A model generated the notes under the pieces. The model had not been told where the DNA came from, did not search any database, and saw only the letters and a program-made list of their open reading frames with translations. The position numbers and the translations under genes were made by a program. Shown piece after piece: positions 29,405 through 41,843 of a DNA stretch of 64,000 bases. How positions within the stretch are numbered: position 1 is the first letter of the stretch; every line of letters begins with the position of its first letter. This stretch comes from Zanthoxylum bungeanum (Eukaryota > Streptophyta > Magnoliopsida > Sapindales > Rutaceae). The stretch is taken from the NCBI GenBank assembly GCA_019454045.1, contig SKCR01051196.1, forward strand, positions 1 through 64,000, read 5' to 3'.

Positions 29405-32400
29405 AGGGAAAATGTATTTAAATGGTTTAATTTTCAAATTGGGAATAAATTTCAGGACGGTCCTGGAAAAATAATAAGTTACTTTATTTGATAAAATAAC
29501 ATATTATGCCTAAAGCCCGGAGTTAAGCTAATAGTCGAGCATAATCTTTGAAAGATTTATGTGATGATACCTTTAGTGCTTAATCCATTAAGCTTGACAC
29601 AGTAGACTCCTTAATTTCTGAATCAGAACTAAGGATTAGATCCTTAAAGTATGATAATGAAATTGAAGGATCTTCAAAGAATCTATTCTTAGATTTTAGA
29701 AGTACCAAATTGTAATAGTAAACTCTTGGAGGGTTGATGACTATTCTCAAGGAGATAAAGTCAAACTTTGCAATTAGGCAAGTTGCGCAAGGCGCACCTC
29801 ACTTCGATGTTCAAGAAGGCCAAGGCTTAGCCAAAGGCTAAAAGAATGTTGAAAAGGGCAAAGGCAAAATCATTATAATCTTCTGGGAAGATAAATGACA
29901 TATCCTAAAATGTCTGTTTAATTGTGGCAAACAGAATCGCTGGAGCATGGCTGCCGTTTGGACAAAGAAGACATGAAGGAATTAAAGAAAGGGCAAGGCT
30001 CTAACTTTAAATATGTTTGTCAAAATTATGTTCACTACTAGTATTGAAATTGGATTTTAAATACTTAGTGTGGTACATAAAATATATGTACTGATGTGCA
30101 GAATCTGCTATGAGCAGGATACTGACCTCAGTTGAGATTAATCTGTGAATTGAAAACGGGACGAAAGTTGCTGTTTTAAGCGTAGATACCTAAGTTTGGG
30201 AACTACCCTCGGGTGTGTACCTAAATTAGGAAACTGTTATAATGTAACTAGTTTGACTAGATACATTATCTCTATATCAGTGTTTAACCCTCTGCGGGTG
30301 AACCTTTATATTTTAGAACACTAAAGTGTTTCATTATATAAAGATGATATTGAGATGTACACATTAGATGTGAATAACAGTATTTATATTTTGAATATAA
30401 ATAAATCTCAAATATTTAGCATGACAAACAAATAGCTCAAACTGATTTGATCAAAAGAAACCTATTATGGCATTAATGTCTGGGACACAACTAAAACAAA
30501 AATCGTATATCCACACTTTTGAAGAGTGGTTACTAGGACTGATTTGATTCCAATCAAATAAAGTCTACTAATCTAGTTTATAGGGTAAAGTGCCTAAACA
30601 CTATTTACTTGGCAAAAGTGTAAATGCCATCGACCTGTTAGCCCTAGTTCATAGTGAAACAAGTGGGCCCATGTCTAGCTAGGCTAGATGTGGATATGAA
30701 TATTTTGTGACCTATACGGATGTGGCATCGCGTTATGGTTATGTGTTTCTTTTAGAACACAAATCGGAAACTTTTAAAGTTTCGACACGAAATAGACAAA
30801 CAGATTGCCTAAAGTATTAGAACGTCACGGTAAGACCGTAATGGAAAATACTTAAGCAATAAGTTTCTAATATACTTGAAAGAGTATAGTATTCTTTCAA
30901 ATGAGGACTCCTCACGGAACACGTCAATTTGACGGTGTGTCCGAAATGAGTAACCGAATTTTGTTAGACATGATAAGGTTAATCATGAGTCGCTCTGAGC
31001 TACCTTTTCCTTCAAAGGATAAGCATTAACAGTGCAGAACTTATTTAGAATAAGGTTCCATAAAATCTGTTAGACAGACTTCATATAAGATATGAACAGG
31101 AAATCGGGTTTCACATTCCTGATAATTTGGGTATGCTAGGCATACGTTTGGATAATACCAAACTAGAGCCCAAATTGGATAAGTGCCAATTGTAGGTTAT
31201 CATAGGGATACCATAAGTATTGTACTTATACAACTCACTAAGAGAACAATGTAATTGTTGCTCGCCATGCGGTTTTCCTAAGAGGAATGCCGATATGCAA
31301 TGGTAAGTGGGAGGATAGTAAAACTCGAGAAAATCGGAGTAATACTGTCCCTGGCACCGAATCTTAATGGAACATAAAAGGTTCATCAAGGATGAAACTA
31401 TTACCAATAATATTTGAATTCATAAGAACCGCGTGAGTCGGAAAGAGTCAGAAAACATCCTGAGGTATGGGTTTCTGATCTCACCTCATAAAGATGTCTA
31501 TCTTATTGAGGTATACCAACTGACTACATATGAGGAAGTGATACATGGTATCGACTCCCTATTATGGAAAAGTGCCATATGAATCCGAAATGGATTCCAT
31601 TTATATCAACTATGTTTGGATACTAGTTGATGTACCACAAGGCATTGTGCCTATTGGTACTATATAAGTCTTCAAGGAAGACATACATGGATGGCAACAT
31701 ACCAACGCATAAAGCTAGGCTTTTAGCGGAAAGGTATCGTTATCAACATTGTGTTGATTACCATTTAACATTTTAACTGTTGCCACGACAAATCAATTTG
31801 GATGATGCTTGCTAAAGCTGCATGTTTAATTTATGAAATATGACAGCAAAAAGGAAAATCGCTTTCCTGAAAAGGGAACCTTTTAGAGGATGTTTTCAAC
31901 ATCCTATCGGTTTTGTCGTGCCAAAACTAGCAAACAATGTTTGCAAGTTATTCGATCCATGTTTGGATTGAAGCAAGCATTGAATTCTTAGAATTACCGT
32001 TTTGATGTAATCATAATGGTGTATGATTTGATTCAAAACGAATATGATTCTTGTGTGTATAAGGAGGTTAGTGGGAGCGCACTGACAGTGGCTCTCCAAT
32101 AAATAATGATAATACATCGTTTCTTGGAAATGATATTCCCATAAAAATACAATCGGTAAAAGCTAGGCTTTCGAGAAAACTCTCCGAGAAACTTGTACAT
32201 TGATAAATGTACGTGACCTGGTGTCTCATACGCTTTGAGCATATGGATTCACAATCAGGCAAATCCAAGTGATAGTCACTGGATTTAAGTTAAGAACATA
32301 CTTAGTATCTTAGAGAACTAAGGATGCTGTCTTAATCTTTGGAGAATGAGAACTTAAAGTGACTGGGATCACTACTGCAAGTTTCCTAAACCGATAAAAC

Positions 32401-32811
32401 GACTAACAGTCGCAAACAATACTATACAGTTTGAATAATAGTACAATGAGCTGGAAATCTTCCAAGCAAGATACTGTTACCGAATAAACAACAGATATGG
32501 GTAATTGCTGCAGCTGAGGCAGCAAAAGAAGCCATCTGGGTCAATAACAAATCTAATTAGATTAGATATAGTTCTATTAGCAGCTGAGCTAGGCGTCAGC
32601 ACAGGCTAAATAATTAATGGTCTCATTGACGATCCAGATACATACTTTGATATTCTTCTGATTCGTTCGGATCATACATCGTGATGATGTGATGATCGTA
32701 TAAATCGCATTAGACGATGATCATGCAAATCCGCTGACGAAAATATTTTCTCAGTAACTTGAGCCAACCGTACATAGTTCGGGTGTAAAGCACTTGAGTG
32801 ACTGGCTATAG
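29405..32811 (+). pseudogene. Cop-C gag-pol, heavily decayed
   Basis: Nucleotide similarity to Cop-B gag-pol can be followed from about 29405 to the family end at TAG 32809-32811, but no frame stays open for long. Recognisable are a gag part near 29420, a broken zinc knuckle near 29910-29950, integrase near 30460-31000, RT from about 31100 and RNase H near 32330-32600. Indels and substitutions occur every few tens of bases. The YVDD codons (about 32095-32115) are lost, and an RT/RNase H piece is deleted near 32190-32210. It cannot code for pol. Confidence 0.85.
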
Positions 32812-32814
32812 GCC

Positions 32815-32825
32815 AAGTGGGAGAT
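32815..32825 (+). promoter_or_regulatory. Cop-C polypurine tract
   Basis: AAGTGGGAGAT directly before the 3' LTR. It is fully conserved although the neighbouring coding sequence is ruined. Confidence 0.85.
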
Positions 32826-34841
32826 TGTTGAACAATTATGACCCATAGCGTCACTATTTGTACAGATCATGGTGTTGTTGTACAAATTAGCTATGTGACA
32901 AAGGAGATTGCACTCTTATCATTTATGATTAGATCACCTAGATGTATAAATGATGAAAGGTCCTTATGATTTATTCCTGGATTAAGAATGATATGAGACA
33001 GTATCAGTCCACGAATGATAAATCATTAAATATCCCTAGTCAGAGTATTATCGAGAATTGACATCGATAAACACGTAAAAGACTAGTATTGTACTTGTGC
33101 GCGTTATGAGAACATAACGGCATAGTTCCCATATATTTGGGTATAGGATACTCATGCAAGTGTAATATGAGGTTTTGTTTCACCAATGGTACGGGAAACA
33201 GCTTCGCTCTGGATAGACCCCCTCGGATTCCATTGGTAGTATGACTATGTGTCTATGGAAGTCCGAAATCAGGATAGGTGTATTTAGTCTTAACCTGAGA
33301 CTTGCACCGCTAAAACTTGCGACAATCAATATACTTTGGTTGCGGTCATCCAGGGCTTTAACAGGTTCTGTGTACGCCAATACTGGGTATATTTGAGAAT
33401 CGTAGTGTGTTGGGTGTGATGTCAAGAAGGAAGTATCACTCCAGTCTTAGTGGAGATGATGGTCACGTAGGATACGGTATTAGTACTCTTAAATGTTGCA
33501 GCTATCGGGACAAAATGACAAGGTCAGGTTTATCCGATTATAGAGACTAGTTACCAGACATCCGACATGTATACTACGCCTGATACAGATCCTTTATTCC
33601 TGTAAGGATATTTCCGGAGAATTAGGTAAGCATGACGTTTTGCTATAGGCCAACCTTGTCTTATAAATCGGTAAAACGTAGTACGAGGTACTTACGTGTT
33701 CGGATAGCCTAACGACCGAATTTAGTTCCAACATATCCGGGGATCTCATGGGTCGCTTCCCAAAGATTCACCGATGACGTATGACTCGCACTTTAATTAA
33801 TCTAGGATCAATTAGAAGAGAGAGAAAATTAATCTGAGATTAATTTCCGAGATATTTTGTCTAGGATAAAGTATCATTTAAAGAGAGATAACGATTAATT
33901 TGGAATTAATCGGTAAATTAATAGATTCGATATATTAAACGAAATGGGATTTCGACGCGGAATTAAAATTAAATTTCAGTTCTTGCGGACGAGTTAATTT
34001 TGAATTAATTCATTAGCGATGTGAATAGTGATTGTGCTTGGCTTGATTATTTAATTAAATTAGATTTAATTACGTCGCAACGGATAAATTGTTAATTTGG
34101 AATTAACGAACCCGAGCCCGAGATTATTTGTGAGCGCATTCGAATTTCGAATTCGAGTGCGGCACTCAAGTCAAATCAAGCGTCAAATGATTAGTCGCAT
34201 CAAGCGTCAAATCATTAATCATTTCAAGCGTCAAATCACTTGTCACTTTGAGTGATGTGACTTGAAAACTTGATAGACTTGATATGACTTGATGGACATT
34301 GATGTTGGAGTGTGGAACACTCAAAGAGATTAAAATTCATTTATTTGACTTTTTGAATGTTTAAATAAATGGTAAAATATTTATATATTTTTAGAAAATA
34401 TATAAAGTAAATATTTTACACCATTTAACCATTCTAACACAACTCTCTCTCTCTCCCATCTCTTTCTTCTTCACGCCATTGAGGCAAAATTTTGGTTTTC
34501 TGGTTTGAAAAAACCGTGAGCAAAAGGAGAAGGAAAGAATGATTTTTGTGGCAAAAATCATGATGCTAGCACACTTAGAATACATACGAAGGTGATAGGG
34601 AAACCCACCCACGAGCAGGGAACCATTTGATTCAAGCTTGCAGCTCAAAATCATCAACCAAATCTGAAAAATTTGGACAGTGGACTGCACTGCTGGGTGC
34701 CAAAATGGAGGGCAAAAATCATTATTGTTTGTTGCCGAATCGTCTCAACCGATCGATGTGAGTATTCCGCTATCTCCATTGATGTATTCACATATGTTTT
34801 TTATGCTTATATCGATCTTGGGACCTTAATAGAAACCAATA
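32826..34841 (+). repeat. Cop-C 3' LTR
   Basis: It is 2016 bp, TGTTGAACAATTATGACCCA...AAACCAATA, paired with 14836-16647 plus 26744-27021. It has its own hairpin array (33827-34107) and TCAAGCGTCAAAT repeats near 34170-34260. The flank GGCTT matches the GGTTT before the 5' LTR. Confidence 0.9.
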
Positions 34842-36816
34842 GGCTTCTCATTCCTGAAGATTTGGGGATGTTGGGCATACGTTAAACGTTTGAAAGGTAC
34901 CAAACTAGGACCAAAATCAGATAAATGTCTATTTATAGGTTATCCTAGGGAAACCAAAGGATATTACTTTTACAACCCACAAGAGAACAAAGTATTTGTT
35001 GCTCTACTTGCAGTTTTCCTTGAAAGGGAATTCCTTAATACAGTGGTTAGTGGGAGGAAAGTAGAACTCGATGAAATCGGAGTGATACTGTTCCTGGCAC
35101 AAAATCCTTAACGGAACAACAACAGTTCATCAGGGATGAAACTATAACACAACCTTCGAATACACAAGAACCGTGTAGGTCGCAGAGAGTCAGAATCCAC
35201 CTAAAAGGTATGGGTTTCTGATCTCACCTCATGCGGATGTCAATCTTATTGAGGAAGATGAACCAACTACATATGAGGAATCAATACAAGATATCGACTC
35301 CGCTTTATGGAAATAAGCCATGAAGTCCGAAATGGATTCCATGGACACCAACCAAGTTTGGACAATAGTTGATGCACCAGAAGGCGTAAAGCCTATTAGT
35401 TGCACGTGGATCTTCAAGAAGAAGACCGATATAGATGGCAACATACAAACGTACAAAGCTAGGTTTGTAGCGAAATAGTATCATCAACGATATGGTGTCG
35501 ATTACGATGAAATGCTTTCACATGTTGCCATGATTAAATCCATTCGGATTATGCTTGCTATTACCACATATTTCGATTATGAGATATGGCAGATGGACGT
35601 CAAAACCAATTTCCTTAACGGAAACCTTTTGGAGGATGTTTATATGCAATAGCCTGACGGTTTTATCACACCAAAACTTGCAAACAAGGTTTGTAAATTA
35701 AATCGATCCATTTATGGATTGAAGCAAGCATCGCGTTCTTGGAACCAGCATTTTGATGAAATCATCAAAGAATATGATTTCATTCAAAAAGATGATGACC
35801 CTTGTGTATATAAGAAGGTTAGTGGGAGCGCACTGACATTCATTGTCATTTATGTTGATGATGTATTGCTTAAGGGCAATGACATTCCCATGCTATAATC
35901 GGTGAAAGCTTGGCTTTTATTAAAATTCTCCGTTAAAGATCTGGGAGAAGCAGCCTATATTCTAGGAATATAGATCTACCGGGATAGATCTAGAAAGCTG
36001 TTTGGACTCTCCCAGAGCACGTACATTGATAAAGTGTTGAAGCGATTCAACATGGATCAGTCCAAGAGGGGACTGTTGCTAGTGTCACATGGCGTCACTC
36101 TATCTAAAGACATGAGTCCTAAAACTAAAGATGAGAGAGACAACATGAGTCGGATCCTGTTCGCTTCGGTAGTCGGATTGATCATGTATGCCATGATATG
36201 TACGCGACCTGATGTCTCGTATGCTTTGAGCATGTGTAGTCACTATCAGGCCGATCCAGGTGATGGTCACTGGATGGTGGTTAAGAATATCCTTAAGTAT
36301 CTTAGACGAACTAAGGATGCCTTCTTAATCTATAGAGATGGAGAACTTGAGGTAACTGCGTATACCGACGCAAGTTTCCAAACCGATAAAGATGACTCTA
36401 AGTCACAATCTGGGTACGTATTTTGTTTGAACAACGGAGCAGCAAGCTAGAAATCTTCCAAGAAAGAGACTGTTGCCTATTCAACAACAGAACTGGAGTA
36501 CATTGCTGTAGCTAAAGCAGCAAAAGAGGCAGTTTGGATCCGTAAATTCCTAATTGGATTAGGAGTAGTTCCGTTAGCAGCTGACAATAACGGGGCTATA
36601 GAGTAGGCTAAGGAACCGCGGTCTCATCAACGATCCAAGCATGTTCTTTGACGTTTCCATCTGATTCGTGAGATCATACATCATGGTGATGTGAAGATCG
36701 AGAAGGTCGCATCAGATGACAACATTGCAGATCCGCTGATGCAAGCTATTTTACAGAAAACATTTGAGCGACATGTACATAGTTCAGGTGTTAGATGCTT
36801 GAGTGACTAGCTATAG
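34842..36816 (+). pseudogene. Cop-A reverse transcriptase and RNase H remnant (pol resumes)
   Basis: It starts in the codons following KKPG of 14835 (FSFLKIWGCWAY region). Visible: KCLFIGYPRETKGYYFY, CTWIFKKKTDIDG, QMDVKTNFLNGNL, YGLKQASRSWNQ, YVDDVLL (YVDD at 35851-35862), SYALSMCSHYQADPGDGHW, YTDASFQTDKDDSKSQSGYVF. A 138-codon frame is open at 36034-36450. Lesions include stops at about 35317, 35478, 35650 and 36448 and a gap near 36585. The family end LSDWL has TAG for Trp at 36808. Decay is moderate, clearly less than in Cop-C. Confidence 0.9.
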
Positions 36817-36819
36817 GCC

Positions 36820-36830
36820 AAGTGGGAGAT
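36820..36830 (+). promoter_or_regulatory. Cop-A polypurine tract
   Basis: AAGTGGGAGAT immediately before the 3' LTR. Confidence 0.87.
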
Positions 36831-38802
36831 TGTTAGACAATTATGACCCATAGCGTCACTATTTGTAAAAGACATTATGATTTTTGTACAAATTAACTAT
36901 GTGACTATGGAAATTACTATTTTATCATTTTGTAATTGGATTACTTAAACATAAAGTGATAAAAGTCCTTATGATTAGTTCCGGATTATAAGATATGAGA
37001 CAATATCAATCCACTAAGGTTTAATCATTAAATATCCCTAGTCGTAGTATTATCGAGACTGGACATCAATAATGCGGAATAGACTAGTATTGCACTTGTG
37101 CGTGTTGTGGGAGCATAACGACATAGTTCTCATATATTTAAGTTTTGGATAATTATGCAAGTGTGATAGGAGGTTGTGTTTACCGATGGTGCGGAAACAG
37201 TTTCCATCCGGATAGACCCCAAAGAATCCCATTGGTTTTATGACAATGTGTCTATGGGAATCCGATTCAGGGTAGGTGTATTTGGTCTTAACATGAGACT
37301 TACATCGCTAATACTTGCGATAATCATTACGCTTTAGTTTTTATCGCCCGGGACTTTAACAGGTTCTGTGTGTGCCTCTTCTGGGCTTATTGAGAATCGT
37401 AGAGTATTGGATGTGATATCAAGATGGAAGTATCACTTCAGTCATATGAAGATGATGATCCCGCATGGATACACTACTGGTACTCTAATATGTTGCAACC
37501 ATCGTGATAATGTGACAACGTCATGATTATCCTATTAAAGAGACTAGTTGCTTGTGATTCGATATATGCTTCATACGGGGCAGATACTACTCCAGCCCCA
37601 GGCATTGCATATGACATCTGATGCTGGATCGCAATATGTAATATTACGTATTCGACGCCTGACAAAGATTATATATTCCAGTAAGAATATTTCTGGAGAA
37701 TTGGGTAGGCACGGTGCTTTGCTAGAAGCCTACCAGGTCTTGTAAATCGGTTAACACGTAGTACGAGTACGTACTTAATCGGATAGTCCGATAATCGGAT
37801 TTACTGCCAACATATCCAGAGGTCTCTTGGGTCGCTTCCTAAAGATTCACCAATACAATTGACTTAAATTAGAATTAATCTGGGATTAATTAATAGAGAG
37901 AAAATTAATTGGGATTAATTAAGAGAGAGAAAATTAATCTAGGATTAATGAGGCATTATTTAATCTAGGATTAAATAAGTTCGGAAGAGAGAGAGCACAA
38001 TTAATTTGGAATTAATCGGTAAAATAAATTTAATAGTTAAATTTTATTTTTCTATTTAATTTATTGATATGGGCTAAAATTAATATATCAGATATATTAA
38101 CTGGAATTAGATTTCAAAACTAAATTAAGTCAGACTTTAATACATGCGAACGAATTAATTTAGAATTAATTCGTAAACGATATTCGTAATAAATTTACGA
38201 GGTGTTGTTATTTAATTAAATTAGATTTAATTATTTAGCGACGAAAATTTGTTTAATCGGATTAAATGGATCCGAGCCATGGAAAATATTCGTAGAAATC
38301 ATTTGAATTTTGAATTCAAAAATGGGGCCCACTTAATATGTGGTAGTTGGGAGAGTAGTTGGCCTTTATGCCAAACCACCTACTTTCCAACCACCTTGAA
38401 ATGGTTTTGGGGAAACCATTTACCCAACCACCTTGTTTAGGTGAAAAGGGTAAATTGGTTTTACCAAAAGCCTTCTCTCACTCACTTTGAACACACACAA
38501 CACAATTTGAAACCCTAGTTCATCCATATGGGCGTGACAATGCTCTCTCCATCTCTTTGATTTTGTGGCAAAATCATTCAAAGCTAGCACTTCAAAGATC
38601 AACTAAGGTGATAGGGAAACAACTCAAAACTTGGAATCAACATTCAAAGGTTGGATCTTGGAGATCTATTCTCAAAATTTTAAATTCCAATCCGTTCATT
38701 GTAAGTATATTCCACAACTTATAATGATTTACAACTTATAATGATCTTAATCACACACATTCAAGCTTATTAGATCATTGGCATGTTCTAGGAACACTAA
38801 TA
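36831..38802 (+). repeat. Cop-A 3' LTR
   Basis: It is 1972 bp, TGTTAGACAATTATGACCCA...AACACTAATA (the usual final ACA is ATA). Hairpin array at about 37873-38268; its first hairpin (AATTAATC, loop TGG) is perfect here while the 5' copy has a C to T change. It is followed by GAAGCACCTCGCC, the resumed 82-bp array of Tat-1. Confidence 0.92.
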
Positions 38803-39335
38803 GAAGCACCTCGCCATCATATCAGCTCAGTTCGGTAGTGATTCATAGAGTTCGCAGTAACTTGCAGGGATTAACCTTGGGGTCGAAGCACCTCACCCTC
38901 ATATCAGCTCAGTTCGGTAGTGATTCCTAGAGATCGCAACATCTTGCAAGGATGAACCTTGGGGTCGAAGCACCTTACCATCATATAAGCTCATTTCGGT
39001 AGTGATTCCTAGAGATCGCAGAATCTTGCAGGGATGAACCTTGAGGTCGAAGCACCTCACCATCATATTAGCTCAGTTCGGTAGTGATTTCTAGAGATCA
39101 TAACATCTTGCAGGGATGGACCTTGGGGGTCGAAGCACCTCGCCATCATATTAGCTCAGCCCGATAATGATTCCTAAAGATCGCAACATCTTACATGGAT
39201 GAACCTTGGGGTCGAAGCACCTCACCACCTCTTATCAGCTCATTCCGATATTGATTCCTAGAGATCACGACATCTTGCAGGGATAAACCTCGGGGGTCGA
39301 AGCACCTCACCACCATATCAACTCAGTTCGAAGCA
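38803..39335 (+). repeat. 82-bp tandem repeat, right part, about 6.5 copies
   Basis: It continues the array interrupted at 8798. Units with ATCAGCTCAGTTCGGTAGTG recur at about 38816, 38899, 38980, 39061, 39144 and 39226, and a partial one near 39312. Length varies by one to three bases. With the left part the original array had about eight copies. Confidence 0.9.
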
Positions 39336-39446
39336 ACAGGCAAGTCAGGCAGCAGCTGGCGAGCCAGGTAAGTAAAAATGCATGCACGACTTTGATAAGA
39401 TTGCTACTGTCACACACTGCATAAGTCCCATCAAAGTGGGGGCAAC
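39336..39446 (+). promoter_or_regulatory. End of Tat-1 3' UTR and polypurine tract
   Basis: About 95 bp of non-repetitive sequence, then AAAGTGGGGGCAAC (39433-39446) next to the 3' LTR. The G run is the likely plus-strand primer. Confidence 0.75.
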
Positions 39447-41299
39447 TGTAGGCACTGTATTTTTACATAAGACCTGATAATAAGCCTCGTATGGAGCCAC
39501 TACCCTTTAAGTTACGAAAGTCATAGGAAATGGACGTCGGAAGGGAAAACTCAATACCTTCCTAGATTTCATTCATTTGCTTAGCCTCGAGTTCGCTCGA
39601 TTAATCTCTGTTTTAACTGTTAAACGTGGACCAAAACCCTACAACCACACCAAGCCACACATCCAAGCCCACACGCCCAAGTCCACCAAAGAACTAAGCT
39701 CTCACACGCCCATAAGGCCAAAATCCCCTCCAAAATATCCAAACACATTAAAAACATGTAAAATCTAAACAAATCACCTTCCTAAATTAAAATAAATCAT
39801 ATGTCTAAATTAAATAAATCAAATCAAATCCCAGAAATCCCTTTCTTAAACTAAAACAAATCACCTTCCAAATTGAATAGGTCTTTTCCATATAACACAA
39901 TAATTAAAAGATATCGCCCATGATTGCATGATTTCTTTCTTTCCCGTACAAGGAAAACCCTAACCATTTCTTATAAAAAAGAGCACAAACCAAACCTTAA
40001 GACCCCTAGCATCCTCACGCCAATCTCACAAAATACAACCCTAACATTCACGTCCAAGACAAAGAGAATAGCCCCAATTGGCATCAAAAACAGTCCACCA
40101 TTAGCCCATATTGCCGAGCACATTCATTCCCAAACACAGAAAGAACAGCCTTAAAACATAGCCCATCCTTCACTGAAACTGCAGACCCAAATCAACTCCA
40201 GAAACCACCGCAAAATATTCCCCAAATCAGCCCCTAAACCACAGTAAAACTGTCCCCAAATAGCCCCATATTCACGCTAAAAATAGCCCCATGAATCACC
40301 AATTAACTGCACTCTAAACACCCCCAAACCACAAAAAAAAAATGCACTCTAAAACAGAAAAAATAGCAATAAAAACATTAATAAAAGGCAGCAAAAATAG
40401 CAGCCCAAAATAGCGAGGCAACAAAGGAAAACATTGAATCTGTGAATCAGAAAATTTGCTGAGCATTAACCCTTCTGACGGCCGCGTAATGCACTTTCAA
40501 GAGACTGCTTAAAAGGTAAGACATGTGGCACCCTTTAATTTACTTTCGTCCATCTTTTTCAGTTATTTATTATTATTTCTTTACATACATCTTGTTGGTT
40601 TATGTATGTTATTGTTGTTGGATGGATGATTTTGTGCTATCTCTCGTGGTATATCGGATGGAAACCCATACGTAAATTTTGTAGCTGAATCCGAATGGAC
40701 GGTAGTGAGGTCTGTATTTGGGATACAACTCCACATACTACTTGAGAAATGCACATATTTCATTTTATCTAAACTTGTGTTTATCCATGATTATTTAGAA
40801 ATAATATGTTATCTCCGTGCATGATTTAGTTATTTCTTTCCCATTTGCAACTTAATTGTATCTATTCAATGTTTATGTTTAGACAATCATTATTTGCTTA
40901 TGTTTCCACATTTATCAATTTAATATGTCCATGAAATTATGGGCTTGTCGTTATGTCGACTTACTTTTATGCATGCAAACTTAGATATAGGTTCTACTCC
41001 TATGTATGCAAACTTAGATATAGGTTGTATGCAATTTTAGATGTAGGTTATTTTTGCATGTGTATGTTGCGTAGACGTGGTTATATTATTGCACAAATTC
41101 GTTCATTACAAGTGGCATAAGTAAGGGACCATTCCGAACACAACGGTTTGTTGCGAGGGGTGAGTGCGGCCTTAAATCATTTCCCAGTTAACACTGGGTG
41201 GCGACTCCATTATTCTCTGGTTTAGTCCCCCGTGGGCTACTCCGTACTCCCAACTGGGGACCGAGCCTAGAACAATGTCGCTGATTTTTGTGTCCTGCA
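39447..41299 (+). repeat. Tat-1 3' LTR
   Basis: It is 1853 bp, TGTAGGCACTGTATTTTTAC...GTGTCCTGCA, paired with 484-2374. It differs by many transitions (for example GATGATGAG to GATAATAAG near the start) and lost part of the GGTCTTCCCT block near 41150. A TATA-like box is at 39972. U5 hairpin CCCAGT-TAAC-ACTGGG 41183-41198, then PBS-like TGGCGACTCCA 41199-41209. Confidence 0.9.
39972..39980 (+). promoter_or_regulatory. TATA box candidate, Tat-1 3' LTR
   Basis: TATAAAAAA, at the same LTR position (about 525 bp in) as TATAAAAAG in the Tat-3 LTR. It would set the U3/R border about 30 bp downstream. The 5' LTR copy is altered. Confidence 0.55.
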
Positions 41300-41843
41300 C
41301 CCACTATCAAGAAGTATAAAAGATTTGTCTAGCGGTAGTGTGGGCTTCCAGAAAGTTACGTCATTAGTTCCAATCCTACAGGATCCAAGTGGTAGCAAAA
41401 GAGAATCCCTTGAAGTATCTGCATTCAGTACATTCACTAGTAGGTAAGTTCAACAGATGGTTGGTATGACTGACGGAGTTTGACATTGAATATCTCACCT
41501 GCAAGGTAATCAAAGGACGAGCTGTAGCGGAGTTCCTGGCATTACAACCCTTAGAAGGAGACCAATACAAGTTTGAATTCCCAGATGAGGAAATCCAGGC
41601 AATAACGGTACAAGGATGAGAGATGTATTTCTATAGAGCAGTGAACTGTAAAGAAGCCGGGATAGGAATCGTAATAGTAACCCCTGAAGGAGAAACCCTG
41701 CCTATGGCCAAGCGGATGACGTTTGGAGTAACTAATAACATGGCCGAGTATAAAGCAAGCACCTTCGGATTGACATCACTAATAACCTTATGGGCTAAGG
41801 GCGTAGAGGTCTATGGAGACTTAATATTAGTAGTCTAGCCGAT
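41300..41843 (+). pseudogene. Tat-0 pol: RNase H end and second RNase H, cut by the solo LTR
   Basis: It resumes the frame left at 483 (YQEV..ICLAVVWA), then IQVVAKENPLKYLHS, FDIEYLTCKVIKGRAVAEF and the second RNase H (MYFYRAVNCKEAGIGIV, NNMAEYKAST, VEVYGDLILVV). The first catalytic Asp is lost (FDGA reads FYRA) and DSM reads DLI. TGG to TGA occurs near 41619. A solo LTR enters at 41844 inside this domain; the rest is at 45952. Confidence 0.85.

Larger units (their letters stand above)
14836..34841 (+). mobile_element. Cop-C: copia element with young LTRs but ruined pol; hosts Cop-B
   Basis: The parts are 5' LTR 14836-16647 plus 26744-27021 (split by Cop-B), primer site 27023-27035, leader, degenerate gag-pol 29405-32811, polypurine tract and 3' LTR 32826-34841. 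The target site is GGTTT before and GGCTT after, in pol of Cop-A. Without Cop-B it is about 9.9 kb. It belongs to a related but distinct family: the LTR ends and repeats differ from Cop-A and Cop-B. Confidence 0.88.
8799..38802 (+). mobile_element. Cop-A: Ty1/Copia (Angela-like) element, split by Cop-C
   Basis: The parts are 5' LTR 8799-10725, Met-type primer site, long leader, gag and pol to 14835, then Cop-C (14836-34841), then the rest of pol to 36816, polypurine tract and 3' LTR 36831-38802. The domain order protease-integrase-RT-RNase H is that of Copia. Without the insertion it is about 10 kb. It stands in the 82-bp array of Tat-1, with a decayed target repeat (AAAG before, GAAG after). 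Angela-like is a judgement from the integrase/RT wording and LTR length. Confidence 0.9.
484..41299 (+). mobile_element. Tat-1: Ty3/Gypsy Tat-lineage element, gag-deleted, carrying the copia nest
   Basis: The parts are 5' LTR 484-2374, tRNA-Arg primer site, leader, pol remnant 2812-6889, 3' UTR with three tandem arrays, polypurine tract and 3' LTR 39447-41299. The LTRs start TGTAGGC and end TCCTACA/TCCTGCA. Placement in the Tat lineage rests on the primer site, the second (archaeal-type) RNase H between RNase H and integrase, no chromodomain, and repeats before the 3' LTR. Compared with Tat-3, gag and nearly all protease are missing. Without the nested copia insertions it would be about 10.8 kb. 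It sits in pol of Tat-0. Confidence 0.9.
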
